A stretch of 64,000 bases of DNA from Morella rubra (taxonomy: Eukaryota; Streptophyta; Magnoliopsida; Fagales; Myricaceae), in NCBI GenBank assembly GCA_003952965.2, contig RXIC02000430.1, forward strand, positions 229,501 to 293,500, given 5' to 3'. Below, in pieces: positions 1-14,238 of the stretch; the stretch's first letter is position 1, and the number at the start of each line of letters is the position of its first letter. The notes under the pieces are model-generated. The model was not told where the DNA came from, ran no database searches, and saw only the letters and a list, made by a program, of their open reading frames with translations. The position numbers and the translations under genes are program-made.

Positions 1-1042
1 CATTAGCCATCCACTAACTAAAGAATGGCATAATGCGCTCTCAATCTAAAAACTAAAAACCTTTTTGGCTAGCCACCTGACCATGGTGAAGATCTATCCA
101 CATACTACTATGACAAAAGTAAACTCTGATAAAAAACAGGCTTATATGGCTGTGGGCATGAAATAATCCACAGAGGGCATCCACAAAACAATCACCAATG
201 AATCGATAACAACACAGTGAACAGGATTGCCTAGCAAATTGTTGTCTGTGCTTGGATGAAATGAATAGTCTCCAATTGCCTCTACATTCTTTTTTTCTCC
301 TGAAAATTGTAAATACAGGCAATAAAAGGCTCCCCGTGGTTAGTCACTTGCATAAGGTGCCTTATCTAGTTAGACAGATAAAAAATCCAGCACGTCATGA
401 AGGAAACATAAAATATGATGTCCTTCAATATCCCAAATCGCTTGCTATGACGTCCTCCTAAAAGAATGTGGCATCTGCACTGAAACAAGTCACAGATCCA
501 TCTTACTACTGGCAACCAAAACTATATAGGATACTTCAGCTAATTTGGAGTTTTCAATAGGCAATTATCCTAAAAGTGCATAGCAGACTATCGCTCAACA
601 TCCATAATCTATCAGCACCATTGTTCATACTTCGTACAATCTCTAGACCCATGACCAAGGAAAGCTGCCTATGTAAGCAGTATGCAAGCAAGAGGAAAAG
701 AGAAAAAGATAAATTTAACTGAGACCATAAAGACTTTGGAGCAAAGTTTCCACGCATATCGAGTTTTGTTGACAAGTCTGACTGCCAGCATCTAAACTAA
801 GTATATATGACAGAAGTACGGATGCTGAAGACATTTTTGTATGCCTCAGTAGAAGGCAAGTGAAACATATCATGTCAATCTCTAAACACAATATCTGGGT
901 ATAACAAACTAGGATTAACACTACACTATTTGTTTCTATGGTTCTTTGAATCCAACAAGGTGACACCCATTTAAAAGAAGGATTTGGACAAAAGAGGCCT
1001 GCGCATATAAAAATGAATCTGTAGAAGAAAAAGGAGTATTTA
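1..1042. other. 3' flank of the ARR gene, possible last exon
   Basis: No independent gene is seen here. On the minus strand a good acceptor (pyrimidine tract ending in CAG at 302-300) could receive the last splice of the neighbouring ARR. Read directly from the preceding CGG codon it would add only five codons before a TAG at 284-282. The acceptor is followed at once by a run of seven A. One more A would open a frame of about 50 codons, so the true C-terminus cannot be settled from the sequence. Confidence 0.35.
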
Positions 1043-4000
1043 TCATACCCGCTTCATCATTGTATTCCTTATATCGTCCAACGACTCAATTCCATTTTGA
1101 ACAAACCCGTCCCGTGTCTTTGGATGCTCCAAGAGGTAGTCCGCACTGGACTTCATCCTTGTGTCCAGAGCCGATTTCTGAAACTCACTGTGCTGACCAC
1201 TGGAAAGAGTACCATTGTTTACTTGGGCAATCATAGATACATCAAAACTCCTGCTGCACATTGCATTATTTTGGTCCACACTCTGGCTCAAGTGACCCAC
1301 TATACCATCAACCAGAGAGTTTATGGGACTGACAGTATGATTTGAGCTTTGGTTATAACCCTGCTTCTGTTCCTCCCACCTTCGGTCCGATATGTAATTC
1401 AACTTCTGAACGACATTACCAATCGAGCCTTGTTGGCATTGTGCATCTCCTTGTGAATTATCTAGAAGAGCTGGAACTGCACTTGTTGAAGGAAAAGCAA
1501 TTTCGTTGGTCACAATATGAGGGCTCACAGAAGACATGCTCAAGTTATTAGAAGGCAACTGATCATGATTAAAAGGCTCACTCAATGGCAAAGCATTTGA
1601 TGAATATCTGGATAGCTGGACTGGACTCTGCCAGCTTTCATTACTAAGGTTATGATCCAGATAAATAGAAGAACCGCCACTACTGATGTCAAAAGAGTCT
1701 GGGAACACTGAAGCCACTCCAAGGGAAGATTGATTTCTGAATGCTCCCATGTTATGCGTTGGTTGTGGATTCCCATGTAAAACCAAATGGTTACTTGTGG
1801 CACTGGATAATATAGTCGAGCTACCAGCAGTTATTCTGCTGTCTGAGTAGCTAGTAGCAACATTAAAACCTGTTGACTCCTTAATGGGGTTGAAATCTCC
1901 AATGCGTGTAGTGCAGTTGCTCTGTTCCAGCTGGTTGAGCTCAAATGATGTTGGAATCCCTTGAAATAAATTTGCACTTTGGTTTTGAGACAACAGAGTT
2001 CGCTCGAGCTTCCCAAGATTATTATTAATGGAGCTGCTCAAGTTTTGACCACTTGGTTGCATAAGTTCAGAAGTAGTAATTCCATGAAGTGTCAAATTGG
2101 CGGGGGAGTTTATTCTACTAAGAATCCCACCCGGTGGGTATGATGATAAGGCAGAACTTGAGAACCTTCCTGATTCAGTCAAGGTGCGAAACTCTCCAAA
2201 TTCATCCAGTGAACCCATGCGCAAGTAAGAGGAATCTTTACCCCCAAGCGCAGCAACCATACTAACTTGCTGAGTTGGCACACCATTGATTCTTCTCAGA
2301 TAGAGCCTATATTTCTGCAATAAACGATGAGACAGTGAGCTTGAAAGTGCCACTTGAATCTAGACCCTTGAGTTCTTCTCAGATGTCCCAAAATGAAGTG
2401 CAACTTATTTTCATTAGGCATTTGTACCCCAATTTGTTCATGTAAGATGAGCTCCTTCCCTGTTAGTTGGGGCACGGGCATGTATGGAATCTATTACCAA
2501 GTTCCCTAATTACACAAACAAAACATACATTGGAGTTTTCTTTCTCTCACGTAATTTTGCCCGCCCGTTCAACTTCTGTGTGTGTGAAGACTTAATGTAT
2601 AGGCTACTGGAAACAGTTTGGCAAGTCCTATCTTTGATTAAGCAAAGTATTTATCTATTATTAAATCAAATGTCAATCCCATAAGTTGCACAACTCCAAA
2701 AAGTCTATAAATGACACTTTGACTCCTGATTTGCAAATGTAGGTTTTCTTCATCAAAAGTTGGGTGCAGGAGACGCAATCCTAGAATTAATGAATTACTC
2801 AAAAATATGACACCAGTAATGCTTTCCTTTTCAGATTTATTCTCCAATTGTTTCCACCTATTTCGCACGAACTCTTAACAGCAGTGGCTTCCTTCCAGTT
2901 AAACAAAATATTGTCTCATCTAACCCAAATCCAACTTTATTCATGGGTCCAAAAGCTCTTTAATTCAAGAATTTCTAGCTGTAAAGGCATAGTGATGTTA
3001 GGTTTGTTCTGAAAGTGAAGAAAAAGGGAAAGATCTGTACCTGCAGATGGCTTGCAACATTTTCCCTTGTAAGTCCTTCAACATTCATTAGGTCAAGAAT
3101 TTTCTTAGGCACAGCCTCTGCAGTAGAAATTGAGAAGAAATCAGGCATGGAAATTCTGACAGACAAAAACAAGTTATTTCCGGAGACTCACTTTCAAGTC
3201 CCAATTGATTTACAGCTACAACAAACTTTCTGTGCAACTCTACAGACCAAACTACCCGAGGCTTCTTCTGAGTTGAAGCATCTTCATTCTCGGGTTCATT
3301 GTCTTCATCATCTTCTTCCTCATCTTCATTTTGTTCCTTCCGCTTCTTATCAAGTCTGCTACTTTGATCCGCATCACCTGTTGAGGTGACCCTTTGTCCA
3401 CCATCTCCATTACCATGGTAAGTCTTGTCCTCAGTAAGGGAATTTATTTGGTCCTTGGAGTCAATTTTCTTTCTTCGGATTACATGTTGCCATATGTTTT
3501 TAAGCTCTTCAATACGAACAGGCTTTAACAAATAGTCACACGCACCATGGGTAACTCCCTTCATCACAAGCTCGTGTCACTATGGGCTGACAACACTGGA
3601 ACCACATTAAAAGAGAAAAAAAATTATGTGTTTAACAATTTCACTAATTGATTCTAAACAACTTTTATCTATCTCTTCGAAGATTATCACAAAAAAAAAA
3701 AAAAACATATTTTCACTCAAGCAAAATCGCGTTGACCAAATATCTATTGCAAGATTTGGACACGTTTTGGGAGACAAAGGCACAAGATCTATCTCAAAGA
3801 AGAACAGTTCAATCTTACTGATTACAGGAAGGTCCATTTCAAGCCCCACATGCTCAAGGAGCTTAAACCCATCCATGTCTGGCATATTTACGTCACTGAT
3901 AACCAGGTCAAACTTGTTTCTGTTATCCCTCAACATCGTCAGTGCCATGACGGCCTGATTAGTCGTCGTAACTGCATAAAGCAGAAATTACATATAAGAA

Positions 4001-4599
4001 GCCCAATTTCAAAAAATTTGAAGTCCAAACGTGGGAACTACGGTGAGGCGTTAGACATCCAAATGTATCCTGCTCTAAGAAGATACTGGGTAAGAGAAAG
4101 AGTATATAGAAGTATGTTACAGCCAAAGAAAATCAAAGAAAAATTAGAACTCTTAACAAAATACTCAAAAGTGGAGAACTGAAATCCCATTGAACATGAC
4201 CACAAGAAGGTTTCTTTTTACTAGGAAATGAATTGTGACATGGAACCACTCATCAGATTAACACAACAATCATTCAAAATTCGATATTTATAGAATCAAA
4301 ATAGAACACTTCTTCAAGAAAACAAAAATAAAATAAAATAAAATTGACGTTTGGAAAGTGATGACCAAAAGAGTAATCCAAGCACATTAACACCACAAAA
4401 TCACGCTCAAATTCGAGAAAACGAAACAATTACAACAGAAGGGAAACAGACCCCGGTACTGGCATTTTCGAAGTAGGGTGTCCAACAATTTGAGGCAAAT
4501 TGGGTCGTCATCCACAGCCAGAACACGCATACCAACGGGAAACCTGTCCTGGTCCGCGTCTTCAACAAGCAAAACACCTCCTTGGTCCTCCACAGTCAT
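1043..4599 (-). CDS. Type-B ARR cytokinin response regulator (frameshifted in exon 3)
   Basis: Nuclear transcription factor of the cytokinin two-component relay. Exons that I can join: 4599-4452, 3971-3819, 3595-3192, 3117-3041 and 2314-1049, about 680 codons, normal for the family. The receiver domain holds the acidic DDD near the N-terminus, the phospho-acceptor Asp in [12 protein letters not shown] and the conserved Lys in LLKPVR. It is followed by a K/R-rich and acidic linker, then a GARP/Myb-like DNA-binding domain ([11 protein letters not shown] through [14 protein letters not shown]), split by two introns exactly as expected. The long last exon is Ser/Asn/Gln-rich, like the activation regions of ARR1/ARR10/ARR12. 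Exon 3 is one base short: near 3568-3575 the expected codon pair for Lys-Leu has lost a base, putting a TGA three codons on, while everything downstream is in perfect frame after that point. If the last intron is not spliced, translation stops at 1045-1043. Family assignment is firm; the exact paralogue is not. Confidence 0.9.
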
Positions 4600-4860
4600 T
4601 ATGATTCAACAACTCCGGAGAGTTAGATGTGAAGCAAAGATACAAAACAGAGATCAGAGGACAAAGTTTCGGTTTTGAATGTCTGGACTCAGTTTTCCGA
4701 ACCTTTTCAGCACGAAATACCAGCAAGAGACTCAGAGAGAGAGAGAGAGAGAGAGGGGGGAGGGATCAAAAGCAGGTAGAGGGAAACCGGCTAGAGAAAG
4801 AGAGATGGAATGGGAGTAAGTAAAGGCTGTACGGGGATGGACTCTTTTTAGAATTTTTAC
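4600..4860 (-). promoter_or_regulatory. ARR 5' leader with GA microsatellite
   Basis: Upstream of the ARR ATG (minus strand) lies a purine-rich leader with an uninterrupted GA run at about 4734-4756 (CT on the coding strand) followed by G runs. CT-rich tracts near transcription starts are common in plant 5' UTRs. I see no unambiguous TATA box and cannot place the start site. Confidence 0.35.
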
Positions 4861-7800
4861 TGGAGACTTTTTCAGTTTCCCCACTCTCTCTCCCCCTTCA
4901 CAGTTACTCAGTTAGAACTGTCCTCTCTCTCTCTACTGTGTATTTTGTCTCTAGCTTTTCCTTTCCAACAGAATGGAAAGGCCCTTCAATGTGTTCATTT
5001 TTTATATATCTTAATAGAGCCTCTCTTGCTACATCTCCGTTCGAAGCCTTTTTCCTCTCTCTCTCTCGACTCTCGTCCCTATATGGAAGGAACTTTTAGG
5101 TTTGGTAATGTAGGTCTGACGTCCACAACAGCTTGGTAGGCCCTACCGTTTCTCTTTTAGTAATTGGGAAAATCATTACTCCTCAACATCTAACTACAAG
5201 TCAAAATGCATTAACATGATGATCAATCGATCTATTTTTTTTAATTGTATTTTATAATTCGAATAAAAAATTATTTTTATGAATCCCTACATTTTTAAGT
5301 TGTCATTTTGACCATGATTTTTTTTTTCTTTCTTTCCTTAACATTGAAAACACTAAAAACTATATAAATTTCTTTTACTACAATGGTCATTGATGTTTGA
5401 TTAGATGCTCTACTAAATTCTAATAATGACACCCACATTCCCAAAATTGGAAAAAATTAATGTAAATGTCATGGTCAACTTTGTGGAGACATTCTGTTAA
5501 GCCTTGAATGCTAATGATATTCAAAATTTCTTATTTTTGTAATGGGCATTTACAGCTCCCTACATGTTCCTCTTTTGATTTGTTGTGAGGGACCCGTGAC
5601 TTCAGAGCTGAGACTTGTGACTCCTTAAATACTTGTCCCACTTCTACCATGAGCGCCGGAGAAATTTTTGCCCTTATCTCTCTTTTCAGGTTTGATTTCT
5701 AAACCACCACCTCTTTTATCCAAATTGCTAACCTTTTTCTCTCAAATGATGTTAGTTTTTTTTTTTTTTTTTTTGTTGGTTATTATTTGATATATTTTCA
5801 AAATTGTTTCATTTTGTCATTTTTTTGAATAGAAAATTTCAAATACTCAATTAGTCTTCAAAATATCTTAAACATTCGAAGTGGGCAAACTTTTAAATTC
5901 TTCACCTATTTTTGTGCAATAAATTTTAGCCCACCAGTCTAAGGAAAGCTAGCAACTTCCCTTTTTATATGAAACGGATCTTCTAATTTCTAAACCCAAA
6001 TTTCTTGTAATGGATCTTACCGAAAACAACTTGCAGCTATGCATGTACTCTTTATATATAAGGTAGAATTGAATAAAAAAAAAAAAAAATCCAATCAAAA
6101 TTTTGAATAAAGGGAACTTAACTTAATACCTCCTAAATTACTTCCTAGTTTTGTGTTGAGATAATAATGGTTATTTGTTGTGAGACAGCCACATAATTAG
6201 GCTGACAGATAAACTATTAAGGTGTTTTTTTTCCTCTTATTAATAGTGCTTTGGGGCCAAACTATTCTCAGAAAAGTTAGAAGGCACATAACAAATAAGG
6301 AAATAAGAAAACAAAATTATCACAAATAGCGTATCGAAAGGTCAATCTTTTAGCTGAAAATGGTGAAAAAAATAGGAAAGAAAACAAAATATTATTTCCC
6401 ATTGTAGATGCAAACTATTTTTAGTTTTTATTTTTATTTTTTTAAAAAGCAAAAAGGTGAGAGTGATCAATCATAGCTGGCTGCTCTACTTAGACATTAC
6501 CATTATAGGCTACTCTACCTAGACGTTAACATAAGACTCCCTACCCATTATGAAGTGTCACCTAAAAGTCCAGACAGGAGAAGACAGGAGCTTATGCTTT
6601 TACTATGCGTTAATTTCATCTTCTTTTTCTTACATCATTTCGCTAATATTCCATATATTTTTTTTTTTAGCAAACCATAAGATAAAAATCACAAATATGT
6701 TCTAAGTTGAAAAGAAAAATCTAAATTGATTTTACTACATATTTCCCAAAATATGTACCGAAGTAAAAAACAAAAAAGAAGAAATAAACTCGAAATAACA
6801 GAAAACTTACTTATATTGGAAATTTGGAATTTCTAGTACTCTCTATATTCTAAATTATAAATTCTCTAAACTGCGAAAACTATATTTATCTTTATCTAAA
6901 ATTCTAGAAAAAAAAAAACAAGCAAATAAAAATGAGGAAGACTACACCTTTCCACGTTCTCAGGCTCTTCAGCAGAGAAAGAGGTGTGTCCTGCAAATTG
7001 GTCAGCATCCCCATTACTGGAAGTACCACAAAAGTACAAAAGTCTCATGTGAACTTCGTTTTTAAAGTGAGCGATTTCACCGCGTTTCTAACTCCGATTG
7101 GCTGGTCACAAGTCCCAATTCTCGGACCCAGAGAGAGATGGAGCCTTTTTTGATATTGACGTACGTACCAGGTTATTAGTGAAAGGGACCTCTCTTGAGT
7201 TGAACTCCTGGGGACCTAAAGAACAGTTTTGTCCTTTTTTTTTTGGTCTCATTTCATAAAGTTTTATTGGATAGATTTATGGGCATTTTTTATTTTCTGA
7301 CAAGAATATTATTTTAAATACGAAAAAAAAATCTCTATATAATAATATAGACCAAGTAAACGAGAAACACATACATAATAAAATAAATGCCAAAGCAACA
7401 TCTTAAGAAAGTCTTCTTGTTGGTTGTTGAGGACCTTATGAGCGACAAAACCGGACACAATTAGACATAACTTCACGTGTTAAACTAAGCTGTTTATGGA
7501 GTCCTCAGTACTTCCTTCCTTCACAAATTAATAATTTGTTAGCCAGCTAATTTCAATTTTAATTAGTTGAAGATGTGAGACATTTTGGTCCTTGTTTCAT
7601 TCAACATGCGTCATTAGTATGTGACCTAGTTGGTATGTATAAAACCAAAACTTTAGGAGAAAACACACAAGTAGAAAACTAATAGAAGGTGGCGTCTCAG
7701 AAGGAAAGATTTTAAGAATTTTGAGTTTGTATGTGAAATTTTTGAGAGTTTGATTTTTTATGGGGTTTGTAAAAGGTTAGTGAATTTTTTTAAGAATGTT

Positions 7801-10461
7801 TAATGGTAGAATACTCTTTATGGGAGTTTTTTAAAAATTGAGGAAATAGAAGATTTAATATAATTTTTTAATGAAAAAATAATAAAATTTAAAATTGGAA
7901 TTTGTATGAAAAGTTTGAGATTTTTATGTTTGTTGTAAAATTTTGACTTTTTGAAAAAAAAATAAAAAAATTGAAATTATTTTTTCCAAACTAAACATCA
8001 CCTTGAGTGGTGGTCCTCAAGTTATGACCTACAGGCACAAACTCATTTAGATTTTGAAACTCTGGCCCGGCCCGGCCCATGAACAAAATCGATTCAACTT
8101 CACGTGAAAAGTTGTGTTATGGACTGCAACTTGCAATGGGCCTTCAATGGACTAAAGATACCAAGCGATCTTGGAATCCATGGTTTCCCTACATCTCATG
8201 AGATTATGAGATTCTTATATATATATTGAATGGGAAGAAAGTACATAAAGAAGGATATTGGCGTAAATGGGTAAGGCTTGTACAATTAGCATTTAACACT
8301 TCAAGCCATAGTATTATAATTCGTACTTATATAGTTGATATTAAATTCTATCCTATCTCCTTATTTAAAATATTAAATTCTCTCTCTTTATTTTAAATAT
8401 TCAACTGTTATCTTATTATATTTCCCAATTTGAATTTCAAATATATATCTCTTGTATGTCTAGTTGTATCTCTTCCTAGAATAGAGTAAGCCTAACCGAT
8501 GTATAGTTTTCTATTTAAATAAAAAAACAACGTATGATTATTTGTGTAGAAAATTAGATTTCTTTAGATCGAATTGTTTTTCAAAATAAAATGATGAGAA
8601 ATTATAGACTTGAAACATGGCCATTTGATTTATTTTGAGTCTAATTTTTATAATTGGCTTATATAATTTCTTTAAAGAAATTTCTCAGTCATAACTCAAT
8701 GAAAGATTGTCACTGCTTACAAAAAAAAAATTCCAGCCTAAGAAAAAAAATAATTCTGTGCCCCAACCAAAATAGAGCAGAATTTATTTAATTATTTTTT
8801 TTTAATAAAAACAAGATAAGGACAGATTATGGACTTGAAACAAATTCCCTCTGGGTAAAAAAAACTCTCAGTCAAACTCTATGAAAAATTGTCATTGCTC
8901 CAAAAAATTTAGTTAAGGTGAAATAAAATTCCCTACCCAAACTACTAATCCAGCTTCATCCAAGAGGGGAATCTACCCCTTCCTTATGGAACAAAATATT
9001 TCTCATAAAAAAAAAAATACATATTTTTTTAATATTAATTATTTTTAAAATAATTTTTAGGAAACAAAATACATAAAAGTTATGAATATGTAAGAGATAT
9101 ATATCAAGGCTTATAAAAAAAAAAAAAGAAAAAAAAAAGAGATATATATCAAGATAATGAAGTTGGGAGAATGAGAAATTAGAAAAGTAAGTCACTTCTT
9201 TTCAAAAGAAAACCTATTTGGGGTAAATTAATGCTTTATTTAACAGTTAACAGATTCTAATTTTAGTTGACTAAATTTTACCACTCTTCCTAAATACCGA
9301 AATTATTGTTCACCATGAAACAAAGAGAGCCTTAATATAAGCATATAACCTTTTTCCTCTTTCTCCTTGGGAACTAATGATCACAACTTATGGACCTGAA
9401 ATATGGCGATTGCCATTGCGCCAAGCAATACTTGTAGCCCAAAGGGGGCAAAATTTTCTGCCCCACCCAAATAGACCATTAATAGGGAAAACAAAAGGAT
9501 GACAAATTATGGACTTTAAAACATGACCATTTGTTTTATTTTGAGTCAAATTTTCATGATAGTTGGGTATATGTAATTCGCTTGATGAAAATTCTAACCA
9601 TAAAATAAAAAGATCCCCATGGCACTAAACAAACTTTGAAAAGATCCCCATAGGCACTAAACAAACTTTGGAATTCCTCAGACCCCACCCAAAGCAATCC
9701 AATGAATCCTAGAGAAGGACACCTCCCCTTCCCTATCATCAAACCACCCTGCAGTGGGGGCATAGGAATCGTTCAAATAGTAGAGTTTGATGATGAAGAA
9801 ATCCAAACGCACCAATACTTGCAAGGCAGACCATGCTGTCAACAAATTTGCAACATAAGCATCAAGGTTCTCCATTGCGCTACCTCCCAATGACCCCATG
9901 CATGCTTTCCACTGATGTCATATGCCAAAAAACAATGAGTTTTCCTGGAGACTAATGTAAACGAGCAGGCACAAAAGATGGAATCAATACTAAGCAAGAG
10001 AAATTGCAGAAAAGAAGATTCATTGGAATAATGCAATTTTTACTGATGGCAGCAGTATGTAGTTCCTGAACAGCAAATAGAAAATAGTATCATCTTCCCA
10101 ATAACTGGAAACAACCCCCATGTATTTCTTTTCTGAACACTGATGGTAGTTTTTACATAAAGCTCAACTCTCAGGAAATCCAGATCAAAAAGCACAGGGG
10201 GTTAGCGGATATCAGTCCTAGTGACATTAATGGTACAAACAACTTCATCATACTCCTATCGTTCAAATAGTAATCTGAGCAGGATCTAGACCAAACAGAC
10301 TACGTATGATTCCTATCATTTTATGATCTCCAGAAATGAATTGAGCCAAACGGATGCCTTCTGATGCCAATCGCTAGGTATTCTTGGAGCAAGGCAGACC
10401 ATGCAAAGGAGACTGTCCGTTTCCATCCCCTAATAATCAAATGAAGAGAAAGAACCTGCTA
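4861..10461. other. A+T-rich intergenic region between ARR and ABHD17-like gene
   Basis: No convincing gene. Long A and T homopolymers (for example about 5757-5775) dominate. A related stretch containing a motif like ATTATGGACTTGAAAC recurs at about 8590-8700, 8820-8900 and 9505-9600, so this is probably old repeat debris. A unit of roughly 34 bases (AAAGATCCCCAT plus GCACTAAACAAACTTTG) is tandemly doubled at about 9608-9671. The last few hundred bases before 10,462 probably include the 3' UTR of the ABHD17-like gene. Confidence 0.4.
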
Positions 10462-13400
10462 TCATTTCCCAAATCTCAAGCACTTGGTATGTTTGACTTC
10501 TGTCATACTTGAGCTACAAGTGAGTTGTTTTGTCTGCTTCGTGAGCGAGAGTTTCTCCATTGCATTTATGAACTTGCGCAAGTGCTTAATGTACTCGGGA
10601 TAAGTTTCAAGGTTGCAATGGCCCCCACCCTTGACCCATAAGGGGTCATATTTTTCCTTGGAAAGTTCCCACAAACGCTTTCCATGAGACCAATCAACGA
10701 TGTCATCTTTTGTTCCCTGCAAATGATCCATCGAGGGACATGCTAAACCAATGAGAATGAATAAACTTATAACCATGGATGCTTGACTACAAAAAAGAAG
10801 AAGAATAAATTTAGAACCAGATACGAAATCAAATAGTCATAGGTGAGACAGAAACCTATTGTAGGAAATAAGGCCACAACTTAGGAGTACTATGGGAATC
10901 ACATAATATAGTTTTTATTATCTAAGCTGAGGAATAAGACATTCATTTATGACTCCTTCAATTCGTTCATCATGAAAAATTTCTGTTTATTGTTCCAGAT
11001 TCAAGTTGCGTCCCATTTCATAGGCTGGCTATGTGCTTTTACTCATTTCACCCACATAACCATACTGACAAATGACAACCAAAACATAGCAGCAGTTGGC
11101 GATTTCCAGTACTCCCATATTTTTCTTCTAAATGTAAATCCTGAACAGAGTAAAAAATGAAGATTTCTCATGCAAACCTATCCACATTTCAGCTGCTGAC
11201 ATCCCAAGACAAACCAAAACAGAAAAAGAAAGAAAAACAAAATCACCTGTTAACCAACTGTTAAAAAAAAAAAAAAGACCACACAGAAAACCCAAGCTCG
11301 TCCTTTTAGCTACAACAGCAACATCCTTATAATCAGCAGAAGTAGAGACCCCCCTTCTAACCATGACAACTCATACTTGTTCCCCCCCCCTCTCCTTCTC
11401 CCCAGATATATCACCTCCAGGGTCCTTAACTATCAAAAAGACTTCTGAAGACCAGAAAATTCATGCAAACTAATACTTACCTACATTCTCTTCAATGTCC
11501 TCATTGTCAGTTTCAGCCTCTTGCAATTAACATGTCCCAATAGGAATTAGTCGGTTCTCTCTCATCTTTGTCAAGTTGAGAGGTTCTTACAAGGGTTAAC
11601 CAAAAACCAAATCAAATGAAAAGAATAATGCAATTGTTTCAGTGCATTTTTTGCATCTACCAAGAGAAGTTGAAAATTTTCAACAGGAATTGCTTGGATT
11701 AAAGAATCTACACGATATTTTGTTGCATACTAGATATTCAAACCATACTCAAAGACCCTGCCTTCATTGCAACAAATACAGAGGCTCCTGAAATTTGAGA
11801 ATTGTTTTTATTCTTCAGTTTTAATAGAAAAAACTAGACACAGACAAGATTCAACAGAATGCAAGGTGAACAAAGAGATTACTATGATTATGGGAGCCAG
11901 GTATTTATTGAAGAGCTGGTGCAAAGGGAAAGAAAGAGAAGCAAGGAAGTCAGATCAAGGATTTAAAATTCAAACATTGTCCATGAGCTAAAAGATAAAA
12001 TATAATGCTGAACTAGGGTTTTGAGAGAGCCACCTCTAAGATGGAATTATCGGTGATTATTTGGCGAGCTTTAGAACACTCAGAGCACGAAGGAACTTTT
12101 ACAAAATAGAAATATCTTAATACCAAAATGAAACTAGAAAAGCCATATGCTCATACTGCAAAAGATAATCGGCAGCAAGCACTAGATGTTATTATAAATT
12201 TCCTTAGGAGCAAGCTTCATTAAGCAAAGAGCTAAGAACCAGAATGCAAAGTACTGTGGATATGAAAACAGAAGGAAGTGGGCAAAGCAATCTAAAATTT
12301 TTCCCAAGATAGAGAAAACTTACATGTATAACTAAAACTGGACAGCTGACATTCCGTATTTTGTCTATGTTCTGAAAAAACAAATTGAAGACAGCTTCCT
12401 CAATAAAAACCAAGTGCTAAAGCTTGCAACAGAAAAAAGAGCCCCGAAGATACTGGAATCAATCTTACTTTGAAAATATCGAACCAAAATGTCATCTTGA
12501 CCGGATACAGTACCCGTATGCCAGAAAGGATTGCACTATGAAGAATAACACCTCTCAACTTCTGTAACCGAGAAGCCAAGTGCACGGTCGGTCCACTACC
12601 AACAGATTGGCCGTACAAAATCAATTCATCTTGCTTGATTCCATATTCACTCTTCAGACAATTGTACACAGCCTCTATGTCGTAATATGTGTTGAACTCG
12701 GAAGGCTTCCATAAGCACAGAGAAAATCACTTATCAGATGTACAATTAGCTAAACACGCTGATAAATTGATGAATATATAGACAAATAATCTAGCTCGAC
12801 ATTATTCTTTCTGGGAATTCATTTAAACCTCCATAATAGATTTCCAATGCAAAGAAAAACTTTAAATGCTAACTGTCTTCGGAAAGCACTTACCTTACCC
12901 GTAGATGCTCCGTATCCTGAATAATCATAGCTGCCATATATCAATGGGTACCCAGTAAATAACAAAGGAAATGTTCCTATTACAACTTAAAATGATCAAA
13001 TGAATATGACATTTCAGGCGAACAATCCACAGAACTTATAGCATTCCCAGAAGACCACTAAAAGCAAACACAGCCAAGAAGAGAAAATCGAAGACAAGGA
13101 AAATTTTCAAGTGGCTTTCGAACACCTTTATCAGATATTAGAGGGGCCTCCCAGGTTCGGGATTATCCATGGTTTCTTATGGATTAAAAGACACCCGACA
13201 AATTTTTAACATAATCAGACCAGAAAAATTTGCGCTCTTTTGCCCCAATTTCTCAATAGGGCTTCCCTTAAATTTCAATCAGAAGAAGCATCCCATGCTT
13301 CTCCTTCATGTTCTACTTCAAAATTTTCGGTGGACCAAAGTCAAAAAGATAAACAAAACAAACGTGCAGAGTTATGAAAGCGGCGGCAATAAAGTTCAGC

Positions 13401-14238
13401 ACAGCATCATCTGACCTCCTGATTCGCCTTCTCATCGATAAAACTCATGCATTAAATGGTTCTCATGTGTGAAAAAGACAAAAAATGGGCGGGAGAGAGG
13501 AAGAAAATGGATAAAAAATCACATAAGAAACAAAAACATCCGCTAGAAACGGAAATGTTGAAGCTTAGCCAAAAATAAAATGGAAGAAAGAGTTTAGAAA
13601 GCAGAGGAAGAAGAGGTTGGAAGATTAGGATCAGAAAATAGAAATTCCCAAGTAACGACTCTTGAAAAACAATGAAAAAAGTTAATAGAAACGACCACAA
13701 ACAAAGGATTGAAAAATATATGATGCAACAAAAAGAAAATTTATAAATCGGCAATTGAAAAATTATTCACCAAAAATGGACAAAAATGAAAGAAGTTACT
13801 CCAACAACCCAACACCCAAGAACCTAAAACATGATCAAAATAAGAAAAGAAAAACTAACAAAGCATAGAAGAGAACCGAAACCACAAACAATCATTAGGC
13901 CTATGGTTACAAACCAACCCGCCAAAAACTCAAGACTACCTCATGATATTGACACGCAGGTGAGCCCGGAGCTCGATGAAGAGCTCATGCATCTGACCCA
14001 GGTCAGCAGCGTTCCCATGCGAGTACAGCAGGGTGAACCGCGCAGAAGGGCGCTTCCAGAACATGGCAACGATCTTGTTACCGCCCTTGGTCTCCAGCAA
14101 ATGCACGTCCACGTTCTTGTCCGCGGTCACCCCCGGGAACACCAACCTCCCATCCTCCTCCCTGTATATATCATACGTTGGCGGGTCTGGCGGGAAGAAA
14201 GCGAATTTGGCCGCCACACTCCCCGTCACATTGCCCAT
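10462..14238 (-). CDS. ABHD17-like alpha/beta hydrolase (probable protein depalmitoylase)
   Basis: Five exons join in frame: 14238-13940, 12930-12894, 12705-12469, 12371-12324 and 10716-10462, giving 291 residues, usual for plant ABHD17-like proteins. The fold and active site are complete: oxyanion-region [14 protein letters not shown], nucleophile Ser146 in GQSVGSG, acidic residue in the GTKDDIVD segment (211/212) and His240 in KGGGHCN. Animal ABHD17 enzymes remove palmitate from membrane proteins such as Ras. Plant relatives are thought to do likewise, but the substrate here is unknown. The N-terminus MGNVTGS fits an N-myristoylation site, and a Cys lies ten or fewer residues from the C-terminus; membrane attachment is therefore plausible (inference). 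All introns are GT-AG; exon 2 is a 37-base microexon and intron 4 is about 1.6 kb. I see no lesion, so the gene should be functional. Confidence 0.93.

Noticed and set aside
9554-10036. Minus-strand open stretches (for example AMENLDAYVANLLTAW) downstream of the ABHD17-like gene
   Set aside because: No family recognised, overlapping short frames only, and a tandem duplication nearby; not enough for a gene call.
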